64,000 nucleotides of DNA from Microbacterium sp. SA39 (GTDB taxonomy: Bacteria > Actinomycetota > Actinomycetes > Actinomycetales > Microbacteriaceae): positions 186,001 to 250,000 of the forward strand of contig NZ_JXRU01000038.1 of the NCBI RefSeq assembly GCF_000967865.1, written 5' to 3'. Both the position numbers and the translations under genes were made by a program. This document shows positions 33,046 through 43,717 of the stretch, piece after piece; position 1 is the stretch's first letter; each line of letters begins with the position of its first letter. The notes beneath the pieces were generated by a model. The model worked only from the letters and a program-made list of their open reading frames with translations. It did not search any database and was not told the origin of the DNA.

Positions 33046-35805
33046 TCAGCCGCGAGGCTTCTCGACGAGTTCGATCGTCTCGATCTCGTCGCCGATCTGG
33101 ATGTCGTTGAACTTGCCGAGACCGATACCGGCCTCGTAGTCCGTGCGGACCTCGGTGACGTCATCCTTGAATCGACGCAGCGACTCGATGGCGAGGGCAT
33201 CGCCGACGACGACGCCATCCCGGATGACACGTGCCTTGGCGTTTCGCGTGATCGTTCCCGAGCGCACGATGACACCGGCGATGTTGCCGAACTTGGAGGA
33301 GCGGAACACCTCGCGGATCTCGGCGACGCCCGACTGGACCTCTTCGTACTCCGGCTTGAGCATGCCCTTGAGCGAGCTCTCGACCTCATCGATGGCGTTG
33401 TAGATCACCGAGTAGAACCGGATGTCGACGCCCTCACGCTGAGCGCGCTCACGCGCCTTCGTGTCGGGACGCACGTTGAATCCGACGATGATCGCGTTGT
33501 CGATCGTCGCCAGGTTCACATCAGACTCTGTGATCGCACCGACACCGCGGTGGATGATGCGCAGCTGCACCGAGTCATCGACCTCGATCTTGAGGAGCGA
33601 CTCCTCCAGCGCCTCGACGGCACCGGACACGTCGCCCTTGATGATGAGGTTGAGCGACTCGACCTTGCCCTCCTGGAGAGCACGGGTGAAGTCCTCGAGC
33701 GAGATGCGCTTGCGGGCCTTGGCCAGCTGGGCGTTGCGCTCGACGGCTTCACGCTTCTCAGCGATCTGGCGCGCCATGCGGTCTTCCTCGGTGACGATGA
33801 AGACGTCGCCTGCACGGGGCACGGAGTTGAGACCCTGCACCTGCACCGGACGCGACGGGTAGGCCTCGAGGACGGCGTCGCCGTTCTCGTCGGCCATCGC
33901 CCGCACACGACCGTAAGCCGTGCCTGCGACGATCGCGTCACCGATCCGGAGCGTTCCGGACTGGATCAGCACCGTCGCGATCGAACCGCGACCCTTGTCG
34001 AGCTTCGCCTCGATGGCGACACCGCGAGCGGCCTTGTTCGGGTTGGCCGTCAGGTCGAGACCTGCGTCTGCCGTGAGCAGCACCGCGTCCAGGAGTTCCT
34101 GGATGCCGGTGCCGGCACGTGCCGACACATCGACGAACATGACGTCTCCACCGAACTCCTCGGCGACCAGACCGTACTCGGTGAGCTGCTGGCGCACCTT
34201 GGACGGGTTGGCATCGGGCTTGTCGACCTTGTTGACCGCGACCACGATCGGCACGTTCGCCGCCTGGGCGTGGTTGAGCGCCTCGACCGTCTGCGGCATG
34301 ATGCCGTCGTCAGCCGCGACCACGAGGATCGCGAGATCGGTGACCTGCGCACCACGGGCACGCATGGCGGTGAACGCCTCGTGACCGGGGGTGTCGATGA
34401 AGGTGATGGCGCGCTCGATGTTCTCGTGCTCGGTCCACACCTGGTACGCACCGATGTGCTGCGTGATGCCACCGGCTTCGCCCTCGATGACGTTGGTCTG
34501 ACGGATCGCGTCGAGAAGACGGGTCTTACCGTGGTCGACGTGACCCATGACGGTGACGACCGGCGGACGGATCTCGAGGTCGTCCTGGCTCTCCTCCTCC
34601 AGCTCCTGATCGAGGTTGAGACCGAAGCCCTCGAGGAGCTCCTTGTCCTCGTCCTCGGGCGAGACCATCTGGATCTTGTAGCCCAGCTCCTCGCCGAGGA
34701 CCTCGAACGTCGCCTCATCCAGCGACTCGGTGGCTGTCGCCATCTCGCCCAGGTTGAAGAGGATCGTGACGAGGGTTCCCGGCTGCACGGTGTAGCCGGT
34801 CAGCGTCTCGATCTTGTCGGCGAAGTCCGCGATGGACGCGCCGCGACGCATGCGGATGATCTCCCCGTTGCCGCGGGTGACGTTGACGCCACCGACGACC
34901 GGAGCACTCCGCATCTCGAACTCTTGACGCTTCGCCCGCCGCGACTTGCGCTGCTTGCTCTTGCCGCCGCCCTTGCCGAAGGCACCTGCGGTACCTCCAC
35001 CGGGACCACGGCCACGACCGCCGACACCGGGACGACCGGCGAAACCGCCGCCGCCGCCGGGACGTGCACCGGGGCCACCTGCTCCACCGGGTCCACCGGC
35101 GCCGCCGGGACGGCCAGGGCCGCCGGGACGCTGCTGGAACGGTGCGCCGCCGGGACGGCCGCCGCCACCGGGACGACCTGCGCCGCCGGGACGGCCGGGA
35201 CCACCAGGACGCGGAGCGCCCGGACGCGGAGCGCCGGGGCGAGGTGCCTGCGGACGCGGGATGTTACCCGGCGTCGGGCTCGGACGCTGGCCCATGCCCT
35301 GCGCGGAAGCGAAGGGGTTGTTGCCCGGGCGGGGACCCGCCGGACGCTGGCCCATCCCCTGCGCGGAGGAGAACGGGTTGTTGCCGGGGCGCGGGGCACC
35401 GGGCTTCGGTGCACCACCCTCGGCGGACTTCTCTGCCGTCGGCTCGGCCGACGCGGCCGGAGCCTCTGCTGCCGGCGCCGGTGCAGGCGCGGCCGGAGCC
35501 TCGGGCTCGGGAGCAGGCTCCGGAGCGGGCTTCGGGCCGGGCTTGGGGCCCGGGGTCGGCGCCTGCTTGGCAGCGGGCTTGGCGGCGGGCTTCGCCGCAG
35601 CCTTCGCCGCAGGTGCGGCATCCGCACCGGTCTTGAGGGAGCCGTCGGCCTCGATCGCCGCGCGCAGCTTGCGCGCCACCGGCGGTTCGATGGTCGAAGA
35701 CGGGCTCTTCACGAACTCGCCGAGTTCTTTGAGCTTTGCAAGAGCGACCTTGCTGTCGACGCCGAGTTCGGCGGCGATCTCATGTACGCGTGGTTTACCA
35801 GCCAC
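33046..35805 (-). CDS. infB: Translation initiation factor IF-2
   Basis: GTPase that places fMet-tRNA on the 30S subunit; 919 residues. The N-terminal IF2_N domain ([19 protein letters not shown]) is followed by a long Ala/Pro then Gly/Pro/Arg-rich linker (about residues 70-300) with repeated motifs, then the G domain with [16 protein letters not shown] and NKVDKPDAN, and domains II-IV. GTG 35805 follows AGGAG. The linker is unusually Gly-rich even for actinobacteria. Confidence 0.98.
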   Translation of the reverse strand: MAGKPRVHEIAAELGVDSKVALAKLKELGEFVKSPSSTIEPPVARKLRAAIEADGSLKTGADAAPAAKAAAKPAAKPAAKQAPTPGPKPGPKPAPEPAPEPEAPAAPAPAPAAEAPAASAEPTAEKSAEGGAPKPGAPRPGNNPFSSAQGMGQRPAGPRPGNNPFASAQGMGQRPSPTPGNIPRPQAPRPGAPRPGAPRPGGPGRPGGAGRPGGGGRPGGAPFQQRPGGPGRPGGAGGPGGAGGPGARPGGGGGFAGRPGVGGRGRGPGGGTAGAFGKGGGKSKQRKSRRAKRQEFEMRSAPVVGGVNVTRGNGEIIRMRRGASIADFADKIETLTGYTVQPGTLVTILFNLGEMATATESLDEATFEVLGEELGYKIQMVSPEDEDKELLEGFGLNLDQELEEESQDDLEIRPPVVTVMGHVDHGKTRLLDAIRQTNVIEGEAGGITQHIGAYQVWTEHENIERAITFIDTPGHEAFTAMRARGAQVTDLAILVVAADDGIMPQTVEALNHAQAANVPIVVAVNKVDKPDANPSKVRQQLTEYGLVAEEFGGDVMFVDVSARAGTGIQELLDAVLLTADAGLDLTANPNKAARGVAIEAKLDKGRGSIATVLIQSGTLRIGDAIVAGTAYGRVRAMADENGDAVLEAYPSRPVQVQGLNSVPRAGDVFIVTEEDRMARQIAEKREAVERNAQLAKARKRISLEDFTRALQEGKVESLNLIIKGDVSGAVEALEESLLKIEVDDSVQLRIIHRGVGAITESDVNLATIDNAIIVGFNVRPDTKARERAQREGVDIRFYSVIYNAIDEVESSLKGMLKPEYEEVQSGVAEIREVFRSSKFGNIAGVIVRSGTITRNAKARVIRDGVVVGDALAIESLRRFKDDVTEVRTDYEAGIGLGKFNDIQIGDEIETIELVEKPRG

Positions 35806-35899
35806 AATTCTCCTGTCTGAGTCGGTCCACCCAGACAGGGCAGACCACTAGTCGCGGACGGGTCTCATTTCGAGCCGTTCACTTTGTTTCCATAGCTGT

Positions 35900-36154
35900 T
35901 CAGCCTTTGTTTCTTGGTGGGTGCTGTTCGAAGTTCCGCGTGTCCAGCTGAGTGGGCACGCGCAGTGCTCGTCCGAATGCGCGACGCCGCAGAGCGGCAT
36001 CCATGCATTCCTCTGTCGGATGCACCCATGCGCCCCTCCCCGGCAGGACAGCACGCTCATCGATGATGAGCACGTTGTTCTGGGACACCACTCTGAGAAG
36101 AGCGGAGCGGGAAGCACGCATGCGACAGCCGACGCACGTTCGTACGGGTTCCAT
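35900..36154 (-). CDS. ylxR: YlxR family RNA-binding protein
   Basis: 84 residues, found between nusA and infB in most Gram-positives. The signature RTCVGCRMRASRSALLRVV and GRGAWVHPTEECMDAALRRRAFGRALR are complete. The family binds RNA and has been linked to RnpA/RNase P in Bacillus. It lies 59 bases after nusA and 94 before infB. Confidence 0.93.
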   Translation of the reverse strand: MEPVRTCVGCRMRASRSALLRVVSQNNVLIIDERAVLPGRGAWVHPTEECMDAALRRRAFGRALRVPTQLDTRNFEQHPPRNKG

Positions 36155-36213
36155 CTTACACCTGCGTTCCCCCGCCCCTCGCTCCCGCTCGGAGAGTCGA
36201 GAGGCGGATGCGA

Positions 36214-37200
36214 TCAGTCGTCCAGGACGCTGTCGGGCTGGATGTCGATCTTCGCCCCGGTGAGCTTGGCGGCCAGGCGGGCATTCTGCCCCTCCTTGCC
36301 GATCGCGAGGGACAGCTGGTAATCCGGCACGAGAGCACGGACGGCTTTGGTTCCCGCGTCGAGGACGAAGGCGCTCGTCACCTTCGCCGGCGACAGGGCA
36401 TGGGCGACGAACGTCGCGAGATCCGGGTCGTGATCGACGATGTCGATCTTCTCGCCGGCCAGCTCTTCCGTGACGGCCCGGACGCGGCGTCCCATCTCGC
36501 CGATGCAGGCGCCCTTCGCGTTGATCGAGGGGTCGTTGGCCTTCACCGCGATCTTCGTGCGGTGGCCCGCCTCGCGAGCGAGTGAGACGATCTCGACGAG
36601 ACCGGCGGCGATCTCGGGAACCTCGAGGGCGAAGAGCCGGCGGACGAGACCGGGGTGCGTGCGCGAGACGGTGATCTGCGGCCCCTTGAGGCCCTTGGCC
36701 ACGCTCGTGACGTAGACGCGCAGGCGGGAGCCGTGCGCGTACACCTCCCCGGGTACCTGCTCCTCGGGCGGGAGGATGGCCTCGACGGCGCCGAGGTCGA
36801 CGTGGATCATGCGGGGGTTGGGCCCCTGCTGGATCACGCCGGCGACGATGTCGCCTTCCTTGTCCTTGAAGTCGCCCAGCACGACGTCGTCCGCGATGTC
36901 GCGCAGACGCTGGCTGATGACCTGCTTGGCCGCGAACGCGGCGATGCGACCGAAGTCGTCCGGCGTCGCGTCCTCTTCGCCGATGATGGCGCCCTCTTCG
37001 TCTCTGACGACCTGGAGCACGGCGACGTGACCGCTCTTGCGATCGAGTTCGACACGCACGCCCTCGGGCGCGTCGCCGTCCACGGCGACATGCTTGGAGT
37101 AGGCGGTCATGATCGCCTGCTCGATGATCGAGACGAGCTCCTCGAAGGGAATCGCCTTCTCCTTCTCGATGCCTCGCAGCAGACTCAGTTCGATGTCCAT
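36214..37200 (-). CDS. nusA: Transcription termination/antitermination protein NusA
   Basis: 328 residues: N-terminal RNA-polymerase-binding domain, S1 domain (GDIVAGVIQQGPNPRMIHVDLG), and two KH domains (GLKGPQITVSRTHPGLVRRLF; GEMGRRVRAVTEELAGEKIDIV). There are no C-terminal acidic repeats, normal for actinobacteria. The ATG at 37200 begins DIELSLLRGIEKEK; upstream frame extension overlaps the divergent oxidase promoter. rimP, which usually precedes nusA, is not here. Confidence 0.97.
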   Translation of the reverse strand: MDIELSLLRGIEKEKAIPFEELVSIIEQAIMTAYSKHVAVDGDAPEGVRVELDRKSGHVAVLQVVRDEEGAIIGEEDATPDDFGRIAAFAAKQVISQRLRDIADDVVLGDFKDKEGDIVAGVIQQGPNPRMIHVDLGAVEAILPPEEQVPGEVYAHGSRLRVYVTSVAKGLKGPQITVSRTHPGLVRRLFALEVPEIAAGLVEIVSLAREAGHRTKIAVKANDPSINAKGACIGEMGRRVRAVTEELAGEKIDIVDHDPDLATFVAHALSPAKVTSAFVLDAGTKAVRALVPDYQLSLAIGKEGQNARLAAKLTGAKIDIQPDSVLDD

Positions 37201-37332
37201 GACGGCCTCCCTATTCAGCTCTCGTCGCGCCTGTTCACACGCGCGACATCCGTACCACGATACCCTGTGATCCGCGCCCGCTGCCACGGCGGCAGCCGCG
37301 CAGCCACGACGGAGTCGCCGCAGGAGGACCAC

Positions 37333-38691
37333 GTGAACACGTTCGACACCATCGTGATCGGGGCCGGCATGTCAGGCCTCACGACCGCCAGGATGCTGGT
37401 GGACGCCGGCCGGAACGTGCTCGTCCTGGAGGCGCGCGACCGCATCGGCGGCCGGATGCACTCCGACCGCGCGGCCGGCTTCCCCGTCGACCGCGGCGCC
37501 TCCTGGGTGCACGGCATCGACGGCTCGCCCCTCTGGGATCTCGTGCAGGCCCTCGACATCCCGACCCTGGAGTACACGGTCGGCAGCTTCCAGGTCGGGG
37601 GCCGGCCGATCGAGAATTTCGACGGTGACGGGAATGCGATGGATGCCGCGGCGACTGCCGGCTGGATCGCCGATGTCGAGCACGCCGAGCGCCTGCTCGC
37701 CGAGGAGATCAGCACTTCCTCCCCCGGCGACACCTACCTCGACGTGACGGAGCGCGCCCTGGACCGATCTGCGCTCTCTCCGGAGCGCATCGACGACGTG
37801 CGGGAGTTCTTCCGGCATCGGGTCGAGGAGCAGTGCGGCGCCTGGATCGGAGATCTCGACGCGCACGGCCTGGATGAGGACGCGATCGACGGAGACGAGG
37901 TGATCTTCCCCCGCGGATACGACGAGTTGCCTCGCCGCATCGCGCAGGGACTCGACATCCGCCTGGGCCATGCGGTCACGCGGGTCGTCCGGTCCCCGGA
38001 CGGGGTCGTCGTCGACACCGCCGTCGGGGTGTTCGCAGCAGACCACGTCGTCGTCACGGTGTCCCTGGGGGTGCTCAAAGCCAGGGCGATCGCCTTCGAG
38101 CCGGCTCTGCCGGACGCCGTCACCGGCCCCATCGAACGTCTTGGCATGGGCGTGTTCAACAAGATCTTCCTGCAGTTCCCACGGCGCTTCTGGGATGAGG
38201 GAACCTACGTCATACGGGCACTCGGCGAGGCGGGCGAGCACTGGCACTCCTGGTATGACGTCTCGGCCGTGAGCGGCATCCCCACGCTGCTGACGTTCGC
38301 CGCCGGGCCGTTCGGGCGTCACATGCAGGAGCTCGCCGACGAGGATGTGGTCGCCGACGTGGTCCGCTCGCTGCGGTCTCTCTACGGAGACGCGGTCGGC
38401 GACCCGGTCGCTCACTGGGTCACGCACTGGGGGGAGGACGACTTCTCGCGCGGTTCGTACTCGCACCTCGCCGTCGGATCCTCCCACCACGACCACGACG
38501 AACTCGCGGGTCCGGTGGACGGCGTGCTGCATCTCGCCGGGGAAGCCACCTGGGGCGAGGAGCCCGCGACGGTGGGCGCCGCCTACTACTCCGGACACCG
38601 TGCCGCCGAGCGCATCCTGGGCCGTGCCGTCGACCTCGTCGCTTTCGCGGCGGGGATACGGGCGCGGGAGGCGGACGCCCCCCGCGCCTGA
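37333..38691 (+). CDS. Flavin amine oxidase, polyamine oxidase-like
   Basis: Cytosolic FAD amine oxidase of 452 residues with no signal peptide. The dinucleotide fold reads VIGAGMSGLTTARMLVDAGR, the EARDRIGGRMHSDRAAG box follows, and GASWVHGIDGSPLW is the motif of the LSD1/polyamine-oxidase branch. The C-terminal GEATWGEEPATVGAAYYSG is complete, unlike in the exported oxidase at 5.2 kb. GTG 37333 has AGGAGG six bases upstream; the frame open from 36655 lies antisense to nusA. Substrate likely an N-acetylpolyamine or polyamine; inferred. Confidence 0.9.
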   Translation: MNTFDTIVIGAGMSGLTTARMLVDAGRNVLVLEARDRIGGRMHSDRAAGFPVDRGASWVHGIDGSPLWDLVQALDIPTLEYTVGSFQVGGRPIENFDGDGNAMDAAATAGWIADVEHAERLLAEEISTSSPGDTYLDVTERALDRSALSPERIDDVREFFRHRVEEQCGAWIGDLDAHGLDEDAIDGDEVIFPRGYDELPRRIAQGLDIRLGHAVTRVVRSPDGVVVDTAVGVFAADHVVVTVSLGVLKARAIAFEPALPDAVTGPIERLGMGVFNKIFLQFPRRFWDEGTYVIRALGEAGEHWHSWYDVSAVSGIPTLLTFAAGPFGRHMQELADEDVVADVVRSLRSLYGDAVGDPVAHWVTHWGEDDFSRGSYSHLAVGSSHHDHDELAGPVDGVLHLAGEATWGEEPATVGAAYYSGHRAAERILGRAVDLVAFAAGIRAREADAPRA

Positions 38692-38731
38692 GCATCCGCT
38701 CATCGAACGCGCCCCGCCTGCGGCGGCGCGC

Positions 38732-40786
38732 TCAACCGCGGTAGGCCTGCACGACCGACGGCCGGGGCGCGGTCGCGACGTCGCCGGGGGCGCTCGAACC
38801 GTAGTCCGGGAACAGCGAGTTCGGGGCGGCGAATGTGCCGTCCTCGCCCGGGTGCTGTACGGCGACGAACACCAGCCCTTCCTTGTCGTGGATGACCGGA
38901 CCGCAGGTCTCGGCCTCCCGCGGCACCGCCAGGAACTGCTGGACATGACCGCGCTCGCTCCCGGTGAGCGGCACCTTGAAGAGACCGTCGGCATAGCCGA
39001 TGGTGCCGGGGGCGCCGTCGGTGGAGATCCAGAGGTTGCCCTCGGAGTCGAACGCGACGTTGTCGGGGCAGGAGATCGGTGAGACCTGCTCTTTGGGGAA
39101 TCCCGCGAAGTACGCCCCACCGAAAGTGGCCGGGTCGCCGCACAGCAGCAGGATGCTCCACCCGAAGGTCGTGCCGCTCTGCCCTGCCGTCTCGGTGAGC
39201 TCGATGACGTGTCCGTAGCGGTTGCCGGTGACGGGGTTCGCCTCGTCGACCGCACGACGCTGAGAGTTGTTCGTCAGCGCGACGTACACCTTGCCCGTGA
39301 CGGGGCTCGGCTCCACGTCCTCCGGGCGATCCATCTTGGTGGCGCCGACGGCATCCGCTGCCAGCCGCGTGTACACGAGCACCTGCTCGGTCGTGAATCC
39401 GGGCACGATGCTCTCGCCGTTCCGCGTCAGCGGCACCCACGACCCTGTGCCGTCGAAGGCGCCGTCTGACGGCAGCGCACCCGTGCCCGTGATCTCATCG
39501 ATCGGCGAGTCACCCGTGAACTTCGCGACGAAGAGGTCGCCCTCGCTCAGCAGCGTGAGGTTCTTCTTCCGCGATCCGGAGATGCGGTTCTTCGACACGA
39601 ACTTGTAGAGGTAGTCGTTGCGCTCGTCATCGCCCATGTACGCGACCACCCGGCCGTCCTCGCCGACGCGGACGTTGGCGCCCTCATGCTTGAATCGTCC
39701 CATGGCGGTGTGCTTGCGCGGAGTCGATTCGGGATCCTGCGGGTCGATCTCGACGATGTAGCCGAACCGGTTGGGCTCGTTGACGTAGTCCGGGTTGTGC
39801 GCATCGAAGCGCGGGTCGTACTTCTCCCACCCGGTCGACGTCGACGTCGTGCTGGTACCGCTGTACCGCTTCTGCTCTGCGGTGTCCGCCGCCCAGGCGA
39901 AGTAGCCCGGGAAGTTCTCCTCACCGGAGAGGATCGTGCCCCACGGCGTGGTTCCTCCGGCACAGTTTCCCAGTGTGCCGTGCACCCACCGGCCGTCGGG
40001 GTCTGCGGCCGTCTTGACGAGGTCGGACCCGGCGGCCGGACCCGTCAGCTCGAAGACGGTCTCGACCGTGATGCGACGGTTGCGGCGCCCGTCCACGACA
40101 TACGACCACGGCTCGCCGACCTTGCGGCGGCGGAGTTCCAACACCGACATGCCCTGTGCGGCCTTGTAGATGTCGCCGCGCCGGCGCAGCTCGGCGGCAT
40201 CCGTGGTGTCGGGGAACATGATTCCGGGGTTGACGTACTCGTGATTGTTGACGAGCACGCCGGCCTTGCCGCTCGGGTCCGCGACGATGTCGAGGTAGTC
40301 GCAGTTGTAGCCGAACTGCTCCGCCTGCGCCTCCGGCGTCTGGCGGTCGAGGGCGAACGCGGGGGTTCGCGAGAACAGCGGGTCGCCCCAGCGGATGATC
40401 GGCTTCCAGGTGAAACCCTGGGGGACCGTGAGCGCGTCCACCTGGGCCGGAACCGGGGCGATCGCCTGGAATGACAGCCCTGCGGTGCCCGGCTTGCCGA
40501 ACGCGACACCGAGATCGCCGGCGGCAGACGCACCGGGCGTGGAGATCGGGGCTTCCCGGCCGGCTCCGGCGACCAGCGCCACGGCCGCCGCCGCACCCAG
40601 GCCCAGCAGTGCGCGTCGAGAGAACACGGCACTTGCGATCGATCGGAAGTCCTCGTTGGCCGACGTGTTGCACTCGGGGCCGAGGCACGCGTTGGCGCAC
40701 TTGAGTTCGCAGGTGAGCGCGGAGCGCTTGCCTCTCACGTGGTCCGCCATCGGAAGCGGTCGTCGGATGTCGCCTGCCAGAGTCAT
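38732..40786 (-). CDS. phoX: PhoX-family alkaline phosphatase
   Basis: DUF839 phosphatase of 684 residues, calcium/iron-dependent in characterised members, which releases phosphate from organic esters outside the cell. The actinobacterial N-terminus (RGKRSALTCELKCANACLGPE) precedes a Tat signal (FSRRALLGLGAAAAVALVAG). Conserved blocks include NNHEYVNPGIMF, NCAGGTTPWGTILSGEE and WISTDG. Two 11-nt repeats like PHO boxes lie 58-76 bases upstream of the ATG. With pit it forms a phosphate acquisition pair. Confidence 0.92.
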   Translation of the reverse strand: MTLAGDIRRPLPMADHVRGKRSALTCELKCANACLGPECNTSANEDFRSIASAVFSRRALLGLGAAAAVALVAGAGREAPISTPGASAAGDLGVAFGKPGTAGLSFQAIAPVPAQVDALTVPQGFTWKPIIRWGDPLFSRTPAFALDRQTPEAQAEQFGYNCDYLDIVADPSGKAGVLVNNHEYVNPGIMFPDTTDAAELRRRGDIYKAAQGMSVLELRRRKVGEPWSYVVDGRRNRRITVETVFELTGPAAGSDLVKTAADPDGRWVHGTLGNCAGGTTPWGTILSGEENFPGYFAWAADTAEQKRYSGTSTTSTSTGWEKYDPRFDAHNPDYVNEPNRFGYIVEIDPQDPESTPRKHTAMGRFKHEGANVRVGEDGRVVAYMGDDERNDYLYKFVSKNRISGSRKKNLTLLSEGDLFVAKFTGDSPIDEITGTGALPSDGAFDGTGSWVPLTRNGESIVPGFTTEQVLVYTRLAADAVGATKMDRPEDVEPSPVTGKVYVALTNNSQRRAVDEANPVTGNRYGHVIELTETAGQSGTTFGWSILLLCGDPATFGGAYFAGFPKEQVSPISCPDNVAFDSEGNLWISTDGAPGTIGYADGLFKVPLTGSERGHVQQFLAVPREAETCGPVIHDKEGLVFVAVQHPGEDGTFAAPNSLFPDYGSSAPGDVATAPRPSVVQAYRG

Positions 40787-40844
40787 CGGGTCCTCCTCGT
40801 CGGGATGCTGCGCGGGTCAGCTTCGTCGACAGAGGTTGCGCACG

Positions 40845-40862
40845 GGTGAACGTCCGTTGAAC
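40845..40862 (-). promoter_or_regulatory. Candidate PHO box upstream of phoX
   Basis: On the minus strand GTTCAAC (40862-40856) and GTTCACC (40851-40845) begin exactly 11 bases apart. That is the spacing and consensus of Streptomyces PhoP direct repeats. The next gene downstream is a phosphatase. Confidence 0.65.
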
Positions 40863-40869
40863 CGTCAGT

Positions 40870-41907
40870 TCAGCGCAGTGCGGACGGCAGGTCGTTGATC
40901 GCCCTGACGAGCCGGAACAGGTTGCCGACCTGCCGCTGATCCAGGTGCAGCATCAGGCGCGGCAGGTGGAGCACGTCGTCGTCGGCGACCTCGGGGCGTC
41001 GCGGCGCCGTGCGCTCGATGCGACCGGACGCCAGCATCGGAGCGAGCTTCTCGTTGAGCGATTCGATCTCGGCATCCGTCGGCTCGTTACGCAGACGCAG
41101 CACGAGCGTGTCGCCGATCCACCGCAGGGAGTCGTAGTTGTGCCAGAATCCGGCGATCTCAGCCCGCGCCTTCTCCACGGAGTCGGTGACGACGACGCGG
41201 TCGAAGTCGCCGGGTGAGATGACACCCATCGGCTCGAGCGTGTCGTCGATGTAGCGCTGAAGCCCCTGCCAGAACGTGCCGCCGGGCTGATCGAGGAGGA
41301 CGATCGGCGTCGGCTCCGCCTTCCCCGTCTGCTGAAGCGTGAGCAGTTCGAACATCTCGTCGAGGGTGCCGAAACCGCCGGGCAGGCAGATGAACCCCGA
41401 GGATTCCTTCACCAGCATCAGCTTGCGCGTGAAGAAGTACTTCATCGCCACGACCTGCCCCTGGCCGGTTACGAGACTGTTCGCCTTCTCTTCGAACGGC
41501 AGCCGGATCGAGACGCCGAGTGAGAGCTCGGGTCCCGCGCCTTCCGCAGCCGCCTGCATGATTCCGGGCCCCGCGCCGGTGACGACCATCCATCCGTCTG
41601 CGGCCAGCGCGGCAGCGATGTCGCGCGCCTGGAGGTAGAGCGGATCATCCTGCCGGGTGCGCGCCGATCCGAACACGCTGACCTTGGGCACGCCGCGGAA
41701 CGGCGCGAACAGGCGGAAGGCGTCGCGCATCTCCGCGAGTGCGGCCGAGGCGATCTTCAGGTCCAGCCGATCCGCGTCATCCTCGCCGAGTCCGATCGCG
41801 GTGCGGATCATCCGCATCACGAGCCTGCGGTCGTCATGCACCCCCGCGTCGTCGAGAAGTGCCTCGATCTCGGCGGTCAACGGTTCGGGGATGGGTTGGT
41901 CGGTCAT
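40870..41907 (-). CDS. LOG family protein (cytokinin riboside 5'-monophosphate phosphoribohydrolase-like)
   Basis: 345 residues, with an N-terminal extension of about 95 before the Rossmann core. The LOG motifs PGGFGTLDEMFE and GAGPGIMQAAAEGA are present. The long form with the C-terminal helical region is common in actinobacteria as TIGR00730 type II. The family removes ribose phosphate from nucleotides such as AMP or cytokinin precursors; the physiological substrate here is unknown. Its start is 11 bases after proS, so it is probably co-transcribed. Confidence 0.9.
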   Translation of the reverse strand: MTDQPIPEPLTAEIEALLDDAGVHDDRRLVMRMIRTAIGLGEDDADRLDLKIASAALAEMRDAFRLFAPFRGVPKVSVFGSARTRQDDPLYLQARDIAAALAADGWMVVTGAGPGIMQAAAEGAGPELSLGVSIRLPFEEKANSLVTGQGQVVAMKYFFTRKLMLVKESSGFICLPGGFGTLDEMFELLTLQQTGKAEPTPIVLLDQPGGTFWQGLQRYIDDTLEPMGVISPGDFDRVVVTDSVEKARAEIAGFWHNYDSLRWIGDTLVLRLRNEPTDAEIESLNEKLAPMLASGRIERTAPRRPEVADDDVLHLPRLMLHLDQRQVGNLFRLVRAINDLPSALR

Positions 41908-41918
41908 GCCGCTCCCGA

Positions 41919-43673
41919 TCAGCTCGCGAGCCGCGCGATCGCATCGTCGACCGAGAGCGCGTCACGCTCTCCGGTGCGGCGATCCCAGAGCTCGACCTGT
42001 CCGTCAGCCGCGCCGCGACCGACGATGACGATCTGCGGCACCCCGACGATCTCTGCGTCTCCGAACTTCACGCCGGGCGACACCTTGGCGCGATCGTCGT
42101 AGAGCACGTCGAGACCGGCAGTCTCCAGCTGAGCCGACAGCGACTCCGCCACGTCGAACGCGACCTGGTCGCGACCCGCTGCGACGACGTGCACGTCGAA
42201 CGGCGCGACGGATGCCGGCCAGATCAGGCCCTTCGCATCGTTGTTGAGCTCGGCGATGATCGCGAGGATGCGGGTCACGCCGATGCCGTACGAACCCATG
42301 GTGACCGTGACGAGCTTGCCGTTCTCGTTGAGGACCTTCAGTCCGAGCGTCTCGGCGAAGAAGCGGCCGAGCTGGAAGACGTGACCGATCTCCATACCGC
42401 GCGCGAGCTCGACGGCACCGGAGCCGTCGGGTGCCGGGTCGCCGGCGCGCACGTTCGCGATCTCGACGACCCCGTCGGCGAAGAAGTCGCGTCCGGCGAC
42501 GACCGAGTGCGCGTGCTTCTGGTCGATGTTGGCGCCCGTGATCCAGCTGGTCCCGTCGCTCACGCGCGGGTCGACGAGATAGCGGATGCCGGTGGCCGAC
42601 TCCTCGCCCAGAACCGCGCCGGTCGGCGACCAGGGTCCGATGTACCCCTTGACCAGCAGCGGGTTGTTCTCGAAGTCGTCGTCCGTGGCCGTGGAGACAT
42701 CGGCCGGCGCGAATGCGACCTCGGCGCGCTTCTCGTCGACCTCGCGGTCGCCGGGGATGCCGACGGCGACCAGTTCGCGAGTGCCGTCGAGATGGGTGAG
42801 CGCGAGCACGACGTTCTTGAGAGTGTCGGCGGCTGTGTACTCGCCGTCCAGGTGCGCGTTGCTGTGCGCGACGAGCGTCTCGATCGTCGGGGTGTCGGGC
42901 GAGTCGAAGACGACGGGCGCGGCATCCGCGTCGAACGGGATCGCGTCGGCCACCGCGGTCGTGAACGCTTCGACGTTGGCGGCGTATCCACCGGCGCTCC
43001 GCACGAAGGTGTCTTCACCCACGGGGGTCGGGTGCAGGAACTCCTCGCTGCGCGCGCCACCCATGAGCCCGTTGTCGGCGTTCACGATCACGTACTCCAG
43101 GCCGAGGCGCTGGAAGATGCGCTCGTAGGCGTCGCGCTGCTCCTGATAGCTGGTCTCCAGACCGGCATCCGAGGCGTCGAAGGAATAGGCATCCTTCATC
43201 GTGAACTCGCGTCCGCGGAGCAGGCCGGCACGCGGGCGCGCCTCGTCGCGGTACTTGTCCTGGATCTGATAGATCGTCAGCGGCAGATCCTTGTAGGAGG
43301 AGTACAGGTCCTTCACGAGGAGGGTGAACATCTCCTCGTGCGTCGGCGCGAGAAGGTAGTCGGCTCCCTTGCGATCCTGCAAGCGGAAAATGCCGTCGCC
43401 GTACGATTCCCAGCGGCCGGACGCCTCGTACGGGTCACGCGGCAGCAGAGCCGGGAAATGAACCTCCTGCGCGCCTGCCGCCGTCATCTCGGCACGGATG
43501 ATCGCCTCGATCTTCGCCTTCACCTTGAGGCCCAGTGGCAGCCAGGTGAACACTCCCGGGGCGGCGCGACGGATGTAGCCGGCGCGGACGAGCCAACGGT
43601 GGCTGGCTACCTCTGCATCGGCAGGGTCTTCACGGAGCGTGCGGAGGAAGAATTTCGAGAGACGAGTGACCAC
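41919..43673 (-). CDS. proS: Prolyl-tRNA synthetase
   Basis: Class II synthetase of 584 residues of bacterial type, with an inserted editing domain ([22 protein letters not shown]...). Motif 2 appears as [26 protein letters not shown] (seen in part). The C-terminal anticodon-binding domain has [20 protein letters not shown] 43673 is six bases after TAGACT on the minus strand. It sits upstream of nusA in many actinobacteria; here other genes intervene. Confidence 0.97.
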   Translation of the reverse strand: MVTRLSKFFLRTLREDPADAEVASHRWLVRAGYIRRAAPGVFTWLPLGLKVKAKIEAIIRAEMTAAGAQEVHFPALLPRDPYEASGRWESYGDGIFRLQDRKGADYLLAPTHEEMFTLLVKDLYSSYKDLPLTIYQIQDKYRDEARPRAGLLRGREFTMKDAYSFDASDAGLETSYQEQRDAYERIFQRLGLEYVIVNADNGLMGGARSEEFLHPTPVGEDTFVRSAGGYAANVEAFTTAVADAIPFDADAAPVVFDSPDTPTIETLVAHSNAHLDGEYTAADTLKNVVLALTHLDGTRELVAVGIPGDREVDEKRAEVAFAPADVSTATDDDFENNPLLVKGYIGPWSPTGAVLGEESATGIRYLVDPRVSDGTSWITGANIDQKHAHSVVAGRDFFADGVVEIANVRAGDPAPDGSGAVELARGMEIGHVFQLGRFFAETLGLKVLNENGKLVTVTMGSYGIGVTRILAIIAELNNDAKGLIWPASVAPFDVHVVAAGRDQVAFDVAESLSAQLETAGLDVLYDDRAKVSPGVKFGDAEIVGVPQIVIVGRGAADGQVELWDRRTGERDALSVDDAIARLAS

Positions 43674-43717
43674 GGAGCAAGTCTAGTGAGCCGCGGTCAC
43701 CCGTCTCATCGACGGAG

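Noticed and set aside
33550..35820. 756-codon plus-strand open frame opposite infB
   Set aside because: Low-complexity antisense of IF-2, including its Gly/Pro linker; no start context.
36655..37332. N-terminal extension of the second amine oxidase
   Set aside because: It lies antisense to nusA; the GTG at 37333 has AGGAGG and directly precedes the FAD motif.
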